From: Lanius collurio
Lineage: Eukaryota > Chordata > Aves > Passeriformes > Laniidae
Length of the DNA stretch: 64,000 nt
Direction of reading: 5' to 3'
Assembly: GCA_020086605.1 (NCBI GenBank)
Contig: JACBWW010000004.1
Span: forward strand, 31,820,001 to 31,884,000
Every line of letters begins with the position of its first letter. The first letter of the stretch is position 1. Made by a program: the position numbers and the translations under genes. Of the stretch, positions 24,966-37,500 are shown in pieces. The notes beneath the pieces were generated by a model. That model was not told where the DNA came from, ran no database searches, and was given only the letters and a program-made list of their open reading frames with translations.

Positions 24966-25355
24966 CTAGAAAAAGGCTTTTGTATGCACATTGGTCTCTT
25001 TGGATGCCCTTGGCCAAAGAAGTCCTGGGCACCCAGACGGTCCCTGGCTGCTGCCAGTCACCTCCCCACAAGGCACTGCAGTTTGACAGCTCACTGTGAG
25101 CAGGAGCATTGAGGCCTCCTCAAAAAATGATGAGGATGCTTGAAAGTGTAAAACATTTGCTCGGTGCCTATAACCATGAAGGGAAAATCACTTATCAGTC
25201 TTCATTTCCCTCTTACTACAACTGCAAAGACCGTCCTTCTGCAGTGCCAGCACCTGGCTGCTTCGGAGCGGGGGTGCAGCCTGCACTCAGCTCCCGGGCA
25301 GCGAGGAGGAGGAGCTGGGGATTGCTCAAGTGGCAGTGGCGGGGTGAGGCTGCTC

Positions 25356-25402
25356 TGAGTCAGGCACTCACACACCTGCCTGCCGGCTCCTGGCCACTTA
25401 AA
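25356..25402 (+). promoter_or_regulatory. Putative gene B core promoter (AP-1-like site and TTAAA box)
   Basis: TGAGTCA, a perfect AP-1 consensus, lies at 25356-25362; an E-box CACCTG at 25373-25378; and a TATA-like TTAAA at 25398-25402, 85 bases before the ATG. Gene C has TTAAA at almost the same distance from its ATG, which supports a shared core promoter. Binding is not shown. Confidence 0.4.
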
Positions 25403-25486
25403 GCACAAGGAGCTGCCTGGCTGAGACTCCTCCGTACACATCCACTACCACCATTCACACCTGGCTTGCACAGAGAAAAGACCACG

Positions 25487-25513
25487 ATGGGGCTGTTCTA
25501 CAGCAAGAGCCAG
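25487..25513 (+). CDS. Gene B exon 1: short N-terminal head
   Basis: 27 bp from ATG to a GTAAGA donor, encoding MGLFYSKSQ. The ATG has A at -3 and G at +4. The frame is open upstream to an ATG at 25109, but that lies before the TTAAA box and has no likeness to gene C. MGLFYS fits the N-myristoylation pattern. Confidence 0.7.
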
Positions 25514-28500
25514 GTAAGAGAAGGCAAGAGCAGGCTCTGCAATGAGCTGAGCAGGCTGCCCTTGGGGGCAGAGGGGACCTGCTGTAGAAATTGATGTTCC
25601 ACCTCCTGTATCTTCAGCTCTGAGAATTATCCTGAGCATCAAGAGTTTCTTTCTGACTGGGCTTTGTGACTGGTTTGTGTTTTTGCTTCAGGAATGCAAA
25701 AACTTTAGTGGTGTAGTAATTTACTATTTTGAAAATTCCCAATTAAAAAAAAAAAAAAAAAAAAAAAAAGATATATTTTTGCTTCCACCCAGCTGGGTAA
25801 GGCAAAACAACACACTGAGGGAAAATAAGGAATTATCACTAATGCCAATGAAGGCATAGGGAGAGTCAGGAAACTAATATTACATGAGATGTTACATATA
25901 GTTCTCTTAAAAATTGTGGCAGTTTTGGTGTATATGGGAATGAATGGTAGCATATTGTTTTATACTGATCTCTGTATTTGTTGCAGTGATACTCCCCGCT
26001 CTATAGGTAGTGTGCATGAAGTGTCTCTCACATGTGCTTGTTGCATCACTACTCAGTTTTGCTCTTTCCCTTTTGCTACTCTTGGTTTTTGGTGTGGTTT
26101 TCTGGGGTTTGTCTGTTGTTGGTGGGATTTTTGGCTGGGGTTTTGTTGTTGTTTGTTTGATTTAGTTGCTGGTGTTCTTGGTTTTTTTGTCATTTAGAGC
26201 ATTAAAAGTGTAATTTTTCCTCCTTTTATTCTTTTAAGAAGGCAAATTACCTAGGGAAATAAGTACCTCAACTTTAGCCCCTACATATTAAGTACCATGT
26301 CTGTCTGATCCTTGCTTAAGATGAGAGGATGACAAAATCAAACCGGTTTCCTCACAGGTTTGTTAAATGTCTTTTGGTAACTACTTTTAGGTTTATGTGG
26401 TTTCCTGAATAGACAAACTAAACAACCACCAGAGTTTCCCAAAATCATTGAGTCTTAAAAAGGCTTGAGTTGGAAGCAATGTTAAAACCCATCTAGCTCC
26501 AACCCCATCCCCAGGGGCAGAGATATCACCCACTAGGCCAGGTTGCTCAAGGCCCCATCCATCCTGGCCTTGAACACTTCCAGGGATGGGCCATCCACAG
26601 CTCCTCCGGGCAGCCTGTTACAGTACCTCAGCATCCTCTATGTAAAGAATTGCTTCCTAATATCTAATCTAAATATCTTCTTTTTTTTTAGTTTAAAACC
26701 ATTCCTTCTCATCCTATCACTAGCTGTGTAAAAAGTTGCTCTCCCTCTTGTTTATAAGCCCCCTTTAAGTATTGGAAGGCTGCAAATATTTCCTTTGATA
26801 CATTCCTGAGAGTTTTGCTTAAAGGAAGATTGAATGAGCTGAATTATTCACAGAGAAATAATTACAGAGTTGTGGCTTTCACTCACTCCTCCTCAGAAGT
26901 TTGGGACAGGTCTCTGGAAGGCACTTTCCAAGTCATTGCTTTTTAAAAGCCAGTGCTGCTCTATATCAGACATAAGAATGTAATTATGTAGCTATTAACC
27001 AACTGATGAGCAGCATCCTTACACCACAATATCATTACTGATTCCTGCCCTGCTAGATTGTTTGCTGTTTGTTGTGAAATATAATGGATATATATGGCAT
27101 CCTGTGAATTTTCACAGACCAAGATGTGTGTCAGCTGTATTAATAACACAGCAAGGTCCTCTATCACACATTTCTCTGAGATTAGGCTACAAGAGTCAGA
27201 TACCTCTAGTTGAGGGTTAACACAAGTTTCCTCAGAATGGAAAATGGAGGACATCAGTGTTTTGGTCTATGGCCACACCTGGCTAAAACCTTCTGGGAAG
27301 ATGACAATGCACAAGGAGGAACCTCAGTTTAGAAATGCTTTTGATGGTTAGAACTGAAACAATTCAATTCTATCTCTGATTATGCTTCTATTCTTCCTTT
27401 TTTGCACTCTCATCTCATGCATTTTATGTGCTGTTCAACAGACAGAACCATCTCCGTGCAACTTGCTCACCGTAAAAATCATACAGATGAAAAATGCCAG
27501 GAAGGCAGACTTGTGTGAGTATCTTTGCTATATAGCCCTGGAGCATCCCCAGGGTTGTAAAACTACTCTGAATATAGCAAGTGTGACAAACACTACAGAC
27601 TATTTATAAAAGGAGAGAGATAGAAGATGTGTGATCCTGGTATGCTGAAGATGAGGTAACACAGTTAGAAGATACTATTTTTCATTTTATCTTTGTTAAT
27701 ATAACACTGAAGTCTAGCCACCTTTTGTAATGCAGAATATGTTTGTACAGAATGCATAAAGTATTTCCCATCTGAATCTGCAAATAAATGTTCTTTTATT
27801 CACAGGAAAGATTGCAATAAGAAATTTCTTTCTCTGGTTCCTTCTTAAAGTAATGCCTACCCTGTCCACTGTGTAACCCTGTGCCTATCAAAGAATATTT
27901 GATGTGAGCTCAGGACTGCACACTTGACATCTCTTACAGATTATCAAATTTGATTCAGCAATAGGCATGGCTCACAGTTAGCTTTTTCTATTCTAAAATA
28001 TTTTTACAAACTGCCTAGGAATTATAGTTACGCAAATATTTATGAATGGTCCATAAATACCTGAACTGCAAAACATTAGATAAAACAGCTTGAATGACAA
28101 CCACCTCCTCCTGTCTGAGGAGATGGCTGTTTGTCTTGCATCTGCTCATTTATACAAATAGAAAGGTCTGAATACAAAGAGTTTCTATATGAACAGGACC
28201 AAGCTTAAGTTGTTCACATAAAAAGATCCAGGACAAGAGATTTTTGTGCCTTTACAATGTTATTTGCTTCGCGTTCTACAGTTTGTCTAGAGACCAAAGG
28301 CATGCGAAGAAGAGTTTCTTACTCTGATTTTTATTGAAGAGCAGTAAGATGCTTTGTTGTTGATGAATGTAGGGGGAAGAAGAATCCATGTGAACCTTCC
28401 CACTGGACTACAGTGTGGAAACCATATTTGAAGTTCAGTTATAGCCTGGAGAGAAATCCCTTCCTACAGCCAAGAGCTATTTGAATGTACAAATGTGAAT

Positions 28501-31500
28501 GCTGAACTGAAAATAGAAGTGTGGAAAACTGCAACCCTTTGATAACTCCCTAGATAATGATGCTTTATTAAAACATCTGCATGATAATGAGTTTACCAAA
28601 CTTCCTCTCTACCTTTTTCTCACCTAGATCAATGTTTTCATTTTCATCTTTAAGCTGTTTTTGTTCTGAATGGAGTTTGTTATGTTTTGGTGCTGTGCTA
28701 TTCAATACTAGAAAGTTTCTAGGGCATGGGACTAGTAGTGAAATGCTTAGCCTTTCCTGCTTCCCAGTCCAAGCCATGTCCTGCCAGAGCATTAAACTTT
28801 CTAAAGGAGAAGTTTGAATGACAGAGATGATTTTTGAGGGGAAAAAGTTTTGCACAAAAAACCCAGGACAAACACTTGCAAATGGTGAATACTTTTTTTT
28901 TTTGGGGGGGGGGATGTTCATCATGCAGGAGAAGAAAATCATACCAGTCAGGCAGCACTGCCTTGCTTATGTTTAAATGCTGAATCTAGTTTTGGCTCAC
29001 AACTGCTTAATTCCCGTAACTCTTGATTTTACTGAATGTGACATTTTTCAGCTGTATTTGTCAGAAAGATTTCTTGTTAAACTGTTTGAGGACATAATTT
29101 TCTATGCAGACAGAATTGTAGAAGTTGCAGATTTCAATGACAGGCTCTTTATCATATAAAAGAAACCTATATTTCAAAAGTCTAAATGAATTAATTTAAC
29201 CACTGCTTAACTTTGCTGTCAGTGTAAAACCTAGTGCAAATTGCATGTTCATAACTTTATAGGACTTCCACTGAGAAGCAGCAAAATGGGAGTCTTGAGA
29301 TAAAAAAAAACAAACAAAATTTTGCTGGTTTGTGCAAAACCAGGGGAGTATTGTTGAGTTGATTCAGTCATCTTTACAGTTCCCTCAAGATTAGCTTGAC
29401 ACAGCTTTACAAACTCAGAAGCAAGTGTCCTGAATCGCCAGCAAAGTAGACTTCTGTATAGGACCATTTTCCTAACATTGATTTTTTCCCCATTCTTTCT
29501 TTTCTCAGCCTTGTTGTTATTTCTTTTTCCTGTAAATTTTATAGATAGAACAAGTTGGCAAGCGTCACCTATTTTTCTTTTACCTTACTGATTTTTGAAA
29601 TTTTAAATCAACTTCTTCTATCTCTTGCCAATTGTGACTAATCTTGCACTAGGTTTCAGTAGACTTTTCAGATCACTTTGTTTAATACTCATCTAGTGCT
29701 TAAAAGGTCTCCCAACGTGGTGCTGCAGGTTAACTTCATTATTGGTCTATCTGCTCCATTTTCCAGGTAATGGAGAAGGGAAAATTAATCCAGAACAAGA
29801 GAACCTCAAAACATCACTAACATCTCTTATGGAATATATAAAAAAAGAGCTTTAATGGGAGTTCAGTGCATAAGAGAGTATTTTTAACTAAGACAACTTA
29901 AAGTGTTTGATTCTGCTTTTTAAGCCCCAAATCTTTCTAATGTACCCTTCCCACTGATCCTTCAGTGTGTAATATATAACACTAATTTCCACTTGTGTAT
30001 TAATGCATATCTCATATCCTTGATAACACATGTGAATTCAGTGCCTTGTTTGTGTTCTCCACATTCCCTTTTCTCACTGAGCACACCCACATCCTCATCA
30101 TGCTCACAGGGCCTCTTGATACTCCTGGACCTGTGATTGCTTGTCTGTTCCCAGATTTGGGTGTGTCCCCCATAAGCATCCTGACACCCTATTGGGATAA
30201 GAATTGGATGTGCATCAATCTAATCCACCCTTAAAAACACAGCTTTGTCTGCTGAGAATTTTCAAATTTCAAGATCAACTGCTCACCTTGGGCAACCACC
30301 ATAGCTCCAAAACAAACAGAAGGACATGGCCTTTCACACCATGAGGTACAGCTTGGGAATTCCCCATGATAGGAGACAGTGAATGTCAAAAGTTCATGCA
30401 AGTTTGAGGCAGAGTCTGGACAAGTTCATAGAAGAAAAAAAGATCCTGTTAAAGTAGGAGCAAGAAGTGTGTATCTTAAATTGGAAGGGCTGAGGGAGCA
30501 TTAAATGGTGTTTTCCCTCTTATACTCCCCTTAGACACCCATCTCATTATGTGATGCATAATGTCCTCTGGCACTGATGTCCAAAGGTCTTTCGCAAAAA
30601 AAAAAAAGAAGGCAAAGCAACTAAAAAATAGGATACTGCAGAGAAATTAAGTCTTTAAGTGGAATTAACAAATGGAAAAGCAAGGAAACAGAGTGTTAAG
30701 AGTTAAACAGTGTGAAAGTACAGAGTTAAAAATATTCTTCAACATTTTCTTAGTAAGAAAATGATATTATTTAAGCTTTAACAATTTTTTTTAAACTATG
30801 TTTTTTAATTTTGGAAATTTCAGGTTTTGCATTTTTTCACATAAGACTTAAATTTGGGTACTATATTTTATATAATTATTAAGTATGTTTTATATTTAAA
30901 AAAAAATTTTTTTAATTGAATTGCTGTAGCAATTCTGCCACATATGAGATCAATTCATGTAAAAGTCCCTCGAGATCCTGAAAAGAAATATAGTCAGTGA
31001 AATACATTATTGTTTGAGGAACTGTGTTTCACCACATGCACTGCAGGAACATGCAGACTTCCTCTGGCGTTCTGTTCTCACACTGTTGTTATTGTTTCAT
31101 TGTTATTTATTGCTTACTTCACCATTTAAGCAGTTGCAATTGTGCACCAACAGCCTATTGTTCTAGGTGCTGCATGAAATATGGTTATGAAATCAGGGGA
31201 TGTGGACTGATGGAGGCCAACAAGGAAGGTTGTTTAGCAACATCTCAACAAAGGGGTGTTTTAAGGAAGGCTGTAAATGAGAGTATTAATACTGATTCGG
31301 GGATACTTGTAGAGTGCTCCACCCGGTGTGAAGGACTGGGTGGGAGAAAGTGCGAAAGCTTTGTCTTGAAGTTTACCTATTAGAAGATTAATGTTGAATG
31401 CTCCCTGGGGACAGGATCTGATCTCCTTGGTCAGAACAGATTCTGATAGTCTGACTGTAAATGGCCTTTTGGAAGGCCACAGAAGTAGCCCACGTTCTTA

Positions 31501-34500
31501 TTTATAAAATGATATAAAATGTTTCAATGACATCAATTATCTAATATTTTACCCTCTAGAAGACAGCAGTGCTGACCTGTCCACCCGCCCTCAGCCAGAT
31601 ACCTACTCAGCTATGAAGTGGGGGAAAAAGAAGAAAAATACTTCTCTCAACTGGTGTTGATAGCTTGTATTTTTTGACTTGGCTGGATCCAAATGGAGGG
31701 AGACCAGGTCAAGGAGATGCTCTGGGAAAACTGTGTTTGAGACCACATTCTTGGTTCAATACAACAAGAAAAAACTAATACCATAAGTGTCATGAAAAAT
31801 CTACCTCCCAGAAACAGTGAGGAGCTAAAGGCAGTTCATGAGGAGAAGGATGTTCAAGTCTTCTGCCCAGGTTACAGGCAGGCTGAAGGTAGCAGCTGCT
31901 AACATCAAAAGAGGAGATGGAATTAAAATTAAAATGTTTGTTTTAGTCCTGCTTGAATTTGAGCTCTCAATGAGGCAGGTGAGATTTCAGTGCGAGCCAG
32001 ACAAGTGGATGCCCTGCTGTTTGGGATGCGGTGTGGGGCTATGGCTGTGGTGATTTTTTAGCATGGGTCATGTTGTTGTAATGCTTCCTAATGGTAAACC
32101 ACAATTAAGATCCAGTCCTACCTGCTGTTATCCTGGAAGATAATTAGATACTTAGTGTAATAACTGGATGAAGAGACTGTGCTTTCATAAATACCTGCTG
32201 CCACACCTACTTTTGGCAGGATATTGCCCCACAGAAATACCATGGCTGCCATCCCAAGCATGTTTGACAGCTGTTCACGCGTCATGGTTGAGGGGAGCGA
32301 CCCAACAGGTCACGGGTGTGATGCTGTGCTGTGTGTATCTTGTGAGAGCGTAGCTGCTGTAGTTAGGTGGTGGTTAGGCTTACGTACTAGGGTGAAGGGG
32401 GTTTGCTTGCACGTGGCGGGCAATGGGAACCTCATATGTGTACATGCACAGGCAGTGGGATATTGCAGGGAGACTGACCAGGCAGGGCACAGGATAGGCT
32501 GACGAGTGCCATTTCACACATACCTGCTTATACCTGGAGGTGGTCAGGCAGAATGCCAGCCTGAGGTATCAGAGATGTGTAAAAAAGGGTCCTGGGTGCT
32601 GTAAATGCCTCCCACTTAACACCTGGAAAATACTTTACAAACAAGAGGTAATCAGGTTTTAGAGGACATTTGTGAAGTGCAAAGGGCATCACCAAACACT
32701 TTTTGAAGATGGGAAGAGGGAAGCATGTCTGTTTAGTGGCTATGTCAGAAATCTCCCTGAGGAAGTCAGAGATCTAAATAAGAAGTCAGGGCTCTGCTGT
32801 CTGACAGGTAGTTATTTCTTGAAGGTGTATGATACAGTGCAGTAACAGACAGTGATTACTTACAGAGAAAAAATAATTGATGGAGTTTCCAAATAATACT
32901 TTGTTCTTTGCAACAGATGATGTCAGAGCATGTTTTACTAATTGGGAAATGTCAGCGAAATAAACTTTTGTTCACCCATAGACCTACCCATCTGGACCCT
33001 TCTGATCCTTCTCCTAGTGGGGACAAGAGCCAACAGCAATCTGTGCTACTATCAGTCTGGGCTTCCCAAGAGCCAAAAAAGATTTTTATGTGGACATTTC
33101 CTGTATGCACACAGAACTTTGGGAGCTATTAGAATTGTTAAAAGCTCAGCTGATTCTATGTTTTGATGTTTTTTTTAGAAATCATATCTCTTAATATATA
33201 TGACAACTACTTCATCAGCCAAAGTTACTCTTCGTTCATTCAGAGTTACTCAGAAAAGATGACTTAAGCTGCAGAGAAGTCAAAAGAGAAAATAAAGGCT
33301 GATTTTGTTAATCCTTGAGTTACACATGGGGAGTCACTAATGCGCAAAGTCAATTATTTTGTGTTTCCCAAAGTCAAGTCTGCCAGTAAAACTGAGTGTG
33401 ACAAGACTTAGGCCTATTTAGATGCTGTTCAGATAAAGGTGTGTCTTCTATGTGATGGCAGGAATGCTTGAGTACATGGCATTACAAATAGAGGAAATAC
33501 AATTCTACTAATGGAATTGGCATTTATGGCAATACTCCCCATTGGTATCTTTGGTACTTGTGTAGGTTGTCATCCCTAACTAAGAGATTGTATTCTGTAG
33601 GGTGATCATCCCTGAGTTTTGACTGTGGGTCCACAAGCTTGTTAATCTAATGATTCACACTTGCCTTTTATTTCCTAGTAATGATGACAAATGTATTTGC
33701 AGGTAGATTATTCTGACCTCAGAATGAAAGTGCTTGTTGATGATGCAAGCACTGTAGACTGATGCTAACCACTGTTTCCTACTGAAAGCTCCTACAATGG
33801 ATTCAGGTGGGAAGCCACACTTTACAACTGGCCACTTCAGCTGAGAAAGGAAAACAAAAACACTGAAGCTGCCCTACCTACATCTGGAAACATTAGAATT
33901 CATAGGTGAACTTTATGACCTGAACACACCTCGAATGGAAACCACAGAGCAATGCAATTTTGTGCAAAGAAGCAATGTCAGCTCACTCTGTGCTGGGAAC
34001 AGCAGACAAGCTTTCACCTGCAGGTGAAGTGTTGCAAACACCTTTGCCACTCTGGCTGAGGCATAGAGATGCAGGTGAAAATAGTGACATTAAGCAATAC
34101 TCTTTTTTTATACAGTTTTATTGCTAAAAACTCTGCCCCACTACAGCTGCCTCCCAAAGCAAATCTTATCTATCAAACTGTTCAACATTTCAATGCTTTT
34201 CTTATAAACTTCTTCACAGAAGATTAAATTCAATTAATTTCATCTCCACAGGTGATTACTCTTTTCTTGAAATCTTTTCCTTTGTATTTTTTTTCTTGAA
34301 AAATGGTGTTGTTAAGTGTTTCCTTATTTAACTTTCATAAGAGAAGAAAGCAGACTGAAAGCAGAAGTATTTTTAGAAGATGTGCCATCTGAAACAGGAA
34401 TTTGGCTTCATGGGAACCTTCAGTGCAATGAGCTCTTGCCTCCTCCACATTGGCAGCAAGAGGTCCTATAGAAATGATGCTCAGAAAGCAGACAAGACAG

Positions 34501-37500
34501 AACTTACAGCCAGAGTTACTCTAGACATATAAAGGCCTGTTCATGCTTACCTGTGGAGGCCCAGTGTGTAGTAGCTGGGCTCTGTCCATATGCAGCCCCT
34601 GTCACAGCTGCTAATGTCCGCAGTGCCCAGGTCTGTGAGGCTGCTGTGTTTATGTGCCCCTATGTGTATGGGTGGCTCTTCAGCAACACAACTGAGTAGT
34701 TTGAATATTTTTTTCCTCAGGAATTGAAAAAAAAAGTAGTTCTCAAGAAGAGCACACTGACAGGCTTTCACAATAGTAAAGCAAGATGGTTGTCAAGTAT
34801 CAGCTTGATGGTACCTTAGCTACTGCCTGGCCTGAATTCTGTGTATTGCTTCGTGTACAGAGCTTAAAAATGCATACAGAGCACCACCTGACAGGGGACT
34901 AGATTGTTTCATTGGTCTTTTGCTTTCCTGCTTTCCCTGTCATCAACAGTAAGTCAGTCTGATTGCTACGTGAGCCTGAGCCTGCCAACAGCTTCAGTGC
35001 AGCAGTTCCGCACCAAGACTGTGAAGAACAACAAGAACCCGACATGGAACGAGACCTTCCACTTCACAATTCAGAGCCAGGTTAAGGTAAGAATGCAGAT
35101 ACCAACAACAGATATTCTTACCAGATACCAAGCATACTATATAGTCCTTCTACTCTGCGTGTCTTTCTGAGTTCCCTTGTGAAGTATTCACTATCTCTTA
35201 CTGTACCTATTTAGATTGTGAGGGTTTGATAAGACTGTATCTGCCTCCATATAAAACTGCCAAATAGAGTACACAGAGACCAACTGCAATATTTCTATTT
35301 TTTCATTCTGGAGCTTCTTTACGAAGGTTCTTCAACTAAAATGAAATATCTGTAACATGTTATATTTGTTAAACCTTTCATATTTATTTTTCCCCAGAAC
35401 ATTCTAGAGCTTAAAGTGTGTGATGAGGACAATGTAACTCAAGATGACCATCTCCTCACTGTTTTCTTTGACGTCTCCAAAATCCAGCTTGGAGAAAACA
35501 TTCAGCTAAGTTTCCAGCTGAATCCACAGGTATGGGTAAAAACCAAGGACAAAGCAAAGAGGGTGTGGTCAGGTGAGAATATGCTTGTGTGGAGAGCACA
35601 CCAAGAGGAAGCAGGGGAAGCAGCCACCAAGAGGCCCTGCAGTACGTATTCCAGTTGTCCTGTAAGGCCTACACTAGGAGTCTGCTAAATTAACGGATAA
35701 GATGCTAGAAGAATATGACACTAGAAGTTTAACAGATACAGCATGAAAGAAGTTAAGTCTGTGGCATGTCCAGTAACAAAAGGTGAACACTGGTTTATTG
35801 AGACCACCGAACAGCTCAGATTCCTGTACGGTATCTCTCTTCACAGGAGACCAACCTGCAGTGACTGCTTTCATTTTCTTTTGCAGGGAAAAGAGGAGCT
35901 GGAGGTTGAATTCACAATGGAGAGCAGGTGCGTAAGATAAACTAGGTGGAGGTATAAGATGAAAATACAAGGTTACTACTACAAATCAATTCACACTTGC
36001 AGCTCCTTAACACTGTCAACATCTGAATAAAACAGAAGCAAACACAGGTGCTGGTGGGAGCATAGAGACACCCCTAATGGCAGCTGCTCGCCTAGCTGAG
36101 AAGTGCATTATACACAGGAGGAAGTTTTAAGTTTCCTCTATTCTTCCTTAGTGTGGGATCCCAGATGTTTTCTTATGTCTGTCATAAGAATATTTTCTTT
36201 CTGTGTTTCTTTGCTGACTGTACAGTTAATGGAGAGAATAAGCATATAGATCAGTCCTGGTGCTGCTGTTGATTTTTAAGGCAAATGATATTTTTTCCCC
36301 CCTTTTTTTTATGGCATGTTGGGTAAATTCACCAGCTTTTTAGCTCTGATTCCACAAGTTTGAACAGAACAATTTAGGGCAATATTGTAATTATGCCATT
36401 CCTGTGTAAATTTTCTTCAGGGTGTCAAAAAATGATTCTGTCTGATACAGTGATGAGTTCATCTGTTTGGCAGATGTCCACATATGCTTTAAAGTCCAGA
36501 CTCTAACCTGTGAGAGGCAAACTGGATTGAATATGCTGGAATATGTGGAATTTCAGATACTGTTTGTCTGTGCTGCCTGTCCAAAGATGGACTTCTAAAT
36601 ATAAAGATAATGCAATAATGCTTAAAGAAGAATGAAAAAAAAGGAGAAAAATAAGAATGTGCTGGTTTTGAATTGGTTGTTTTCCATTTTGTCTTTCAGT
36701 CCAGATCCTCCTGAAAACATTGTTACTAATGGAGTTCTAGTGGTAATTTCTATTTGATAATCCTTTTCCATGCTGTAGAGGAAAGCTTGCTGCAAAGCTG
36801 GTTTTAAAGGTACCAGGCCATGTGGTGGCATGGAGGCATTGACCAAGATGCAGCTGGTGTTGGCATTAGCTTTCCCTTGTGGTCCCAGCTAGACTCACAT
36901 TGGGAGAGGTGAAATCTGTGAAGACTGTGAGCTGCTGCCAGTGCTCGCCAAAACTGAGCTGGCCTCAGGGGTATGACATCCCTCCCTCTACTCAGGGAGA
37001 GCTGGGAAACCTGTTTGGAGAGCCTTCTCCTGTGGCTGATCCTCCCTCATGCCCTTGCAGGGTCTCCCTTGTAGGCAGAGCGAGAAGATCCCTTCTCTTT
37101 CCTCATCCCTATGTATTCTGCTATTTCCCATGGGAAAGTCCAATCCCATCCCCCTAGACTTAGTAGTGGGGTTGCAGGCTGGCACTACCTGTCCCCTGAG
37201 GTGCACACCCCAAGACTCTGTGGGTATGTGTCCAGTGGACTGGTTGAGGCAGAGCTCTCCTCATAGTGAATGCCTTTGTCTCTTGCCCTGCTTGTCTCTT
37301 GCAGTCCCGTGAGGTTTCCTGTTTGGATGTGCAGGTGAATGATGGGAGGCTGAGGAAGGACACTATGGGTGAGTATTTCACTGACTTATGGAGCAAATCA
37401 GATTGCCACTTAATGGCAGAAACACTCAGTGTTTTACACTTGAACATCCTGGTTTAAAATTATTTAGGATACAAGACAAAATCCGACTGGTGCCAGTGGC

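Larger units (their letters stand above)
22246..25486. other. Intergenic, gene A 3'UTR to gene B promoter
   Basis: The first 0.6 kb is probably gene A's 3'UTR. From about 22.8 to 24.9 kb I see only AT-rich sequence with short open frames and no recognised gene or RNA. A short imperfect repeat lies at 24911-24965. GC content rises from about 25.2 kb towards the gene B start. Confidence 0.6.

Noticed and set aside
25109..25594. 161-codon open frame over gene B exon 1 with an upstream ATG
   Set aside because: The upstream ATG lies before the TTAAA box, its product has no likeness to gene C's upstream frame, and the likeness between the copies begins only at the MG... start. It then runs through the donor into the intron.
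30596..30608. Poly(A) stretch as a retrocopy tail
   Set aside because: No intronless gene copy or target-site duplication can be seen before it; simple slippage is enough.
31024..31383. 119-codon open frame in intron 2 of gene B
   Set aside because: No family likeness, no splice signals that would join it to gene B, and of a length expected by chance in a window of this size.
35085..35170. Continuation of the C2 exon past 35086
   Set aside because: A clear GTAAGA donor ends the exon at QSQVK, and the next exon at 35398 continues the C2 domain in frame.
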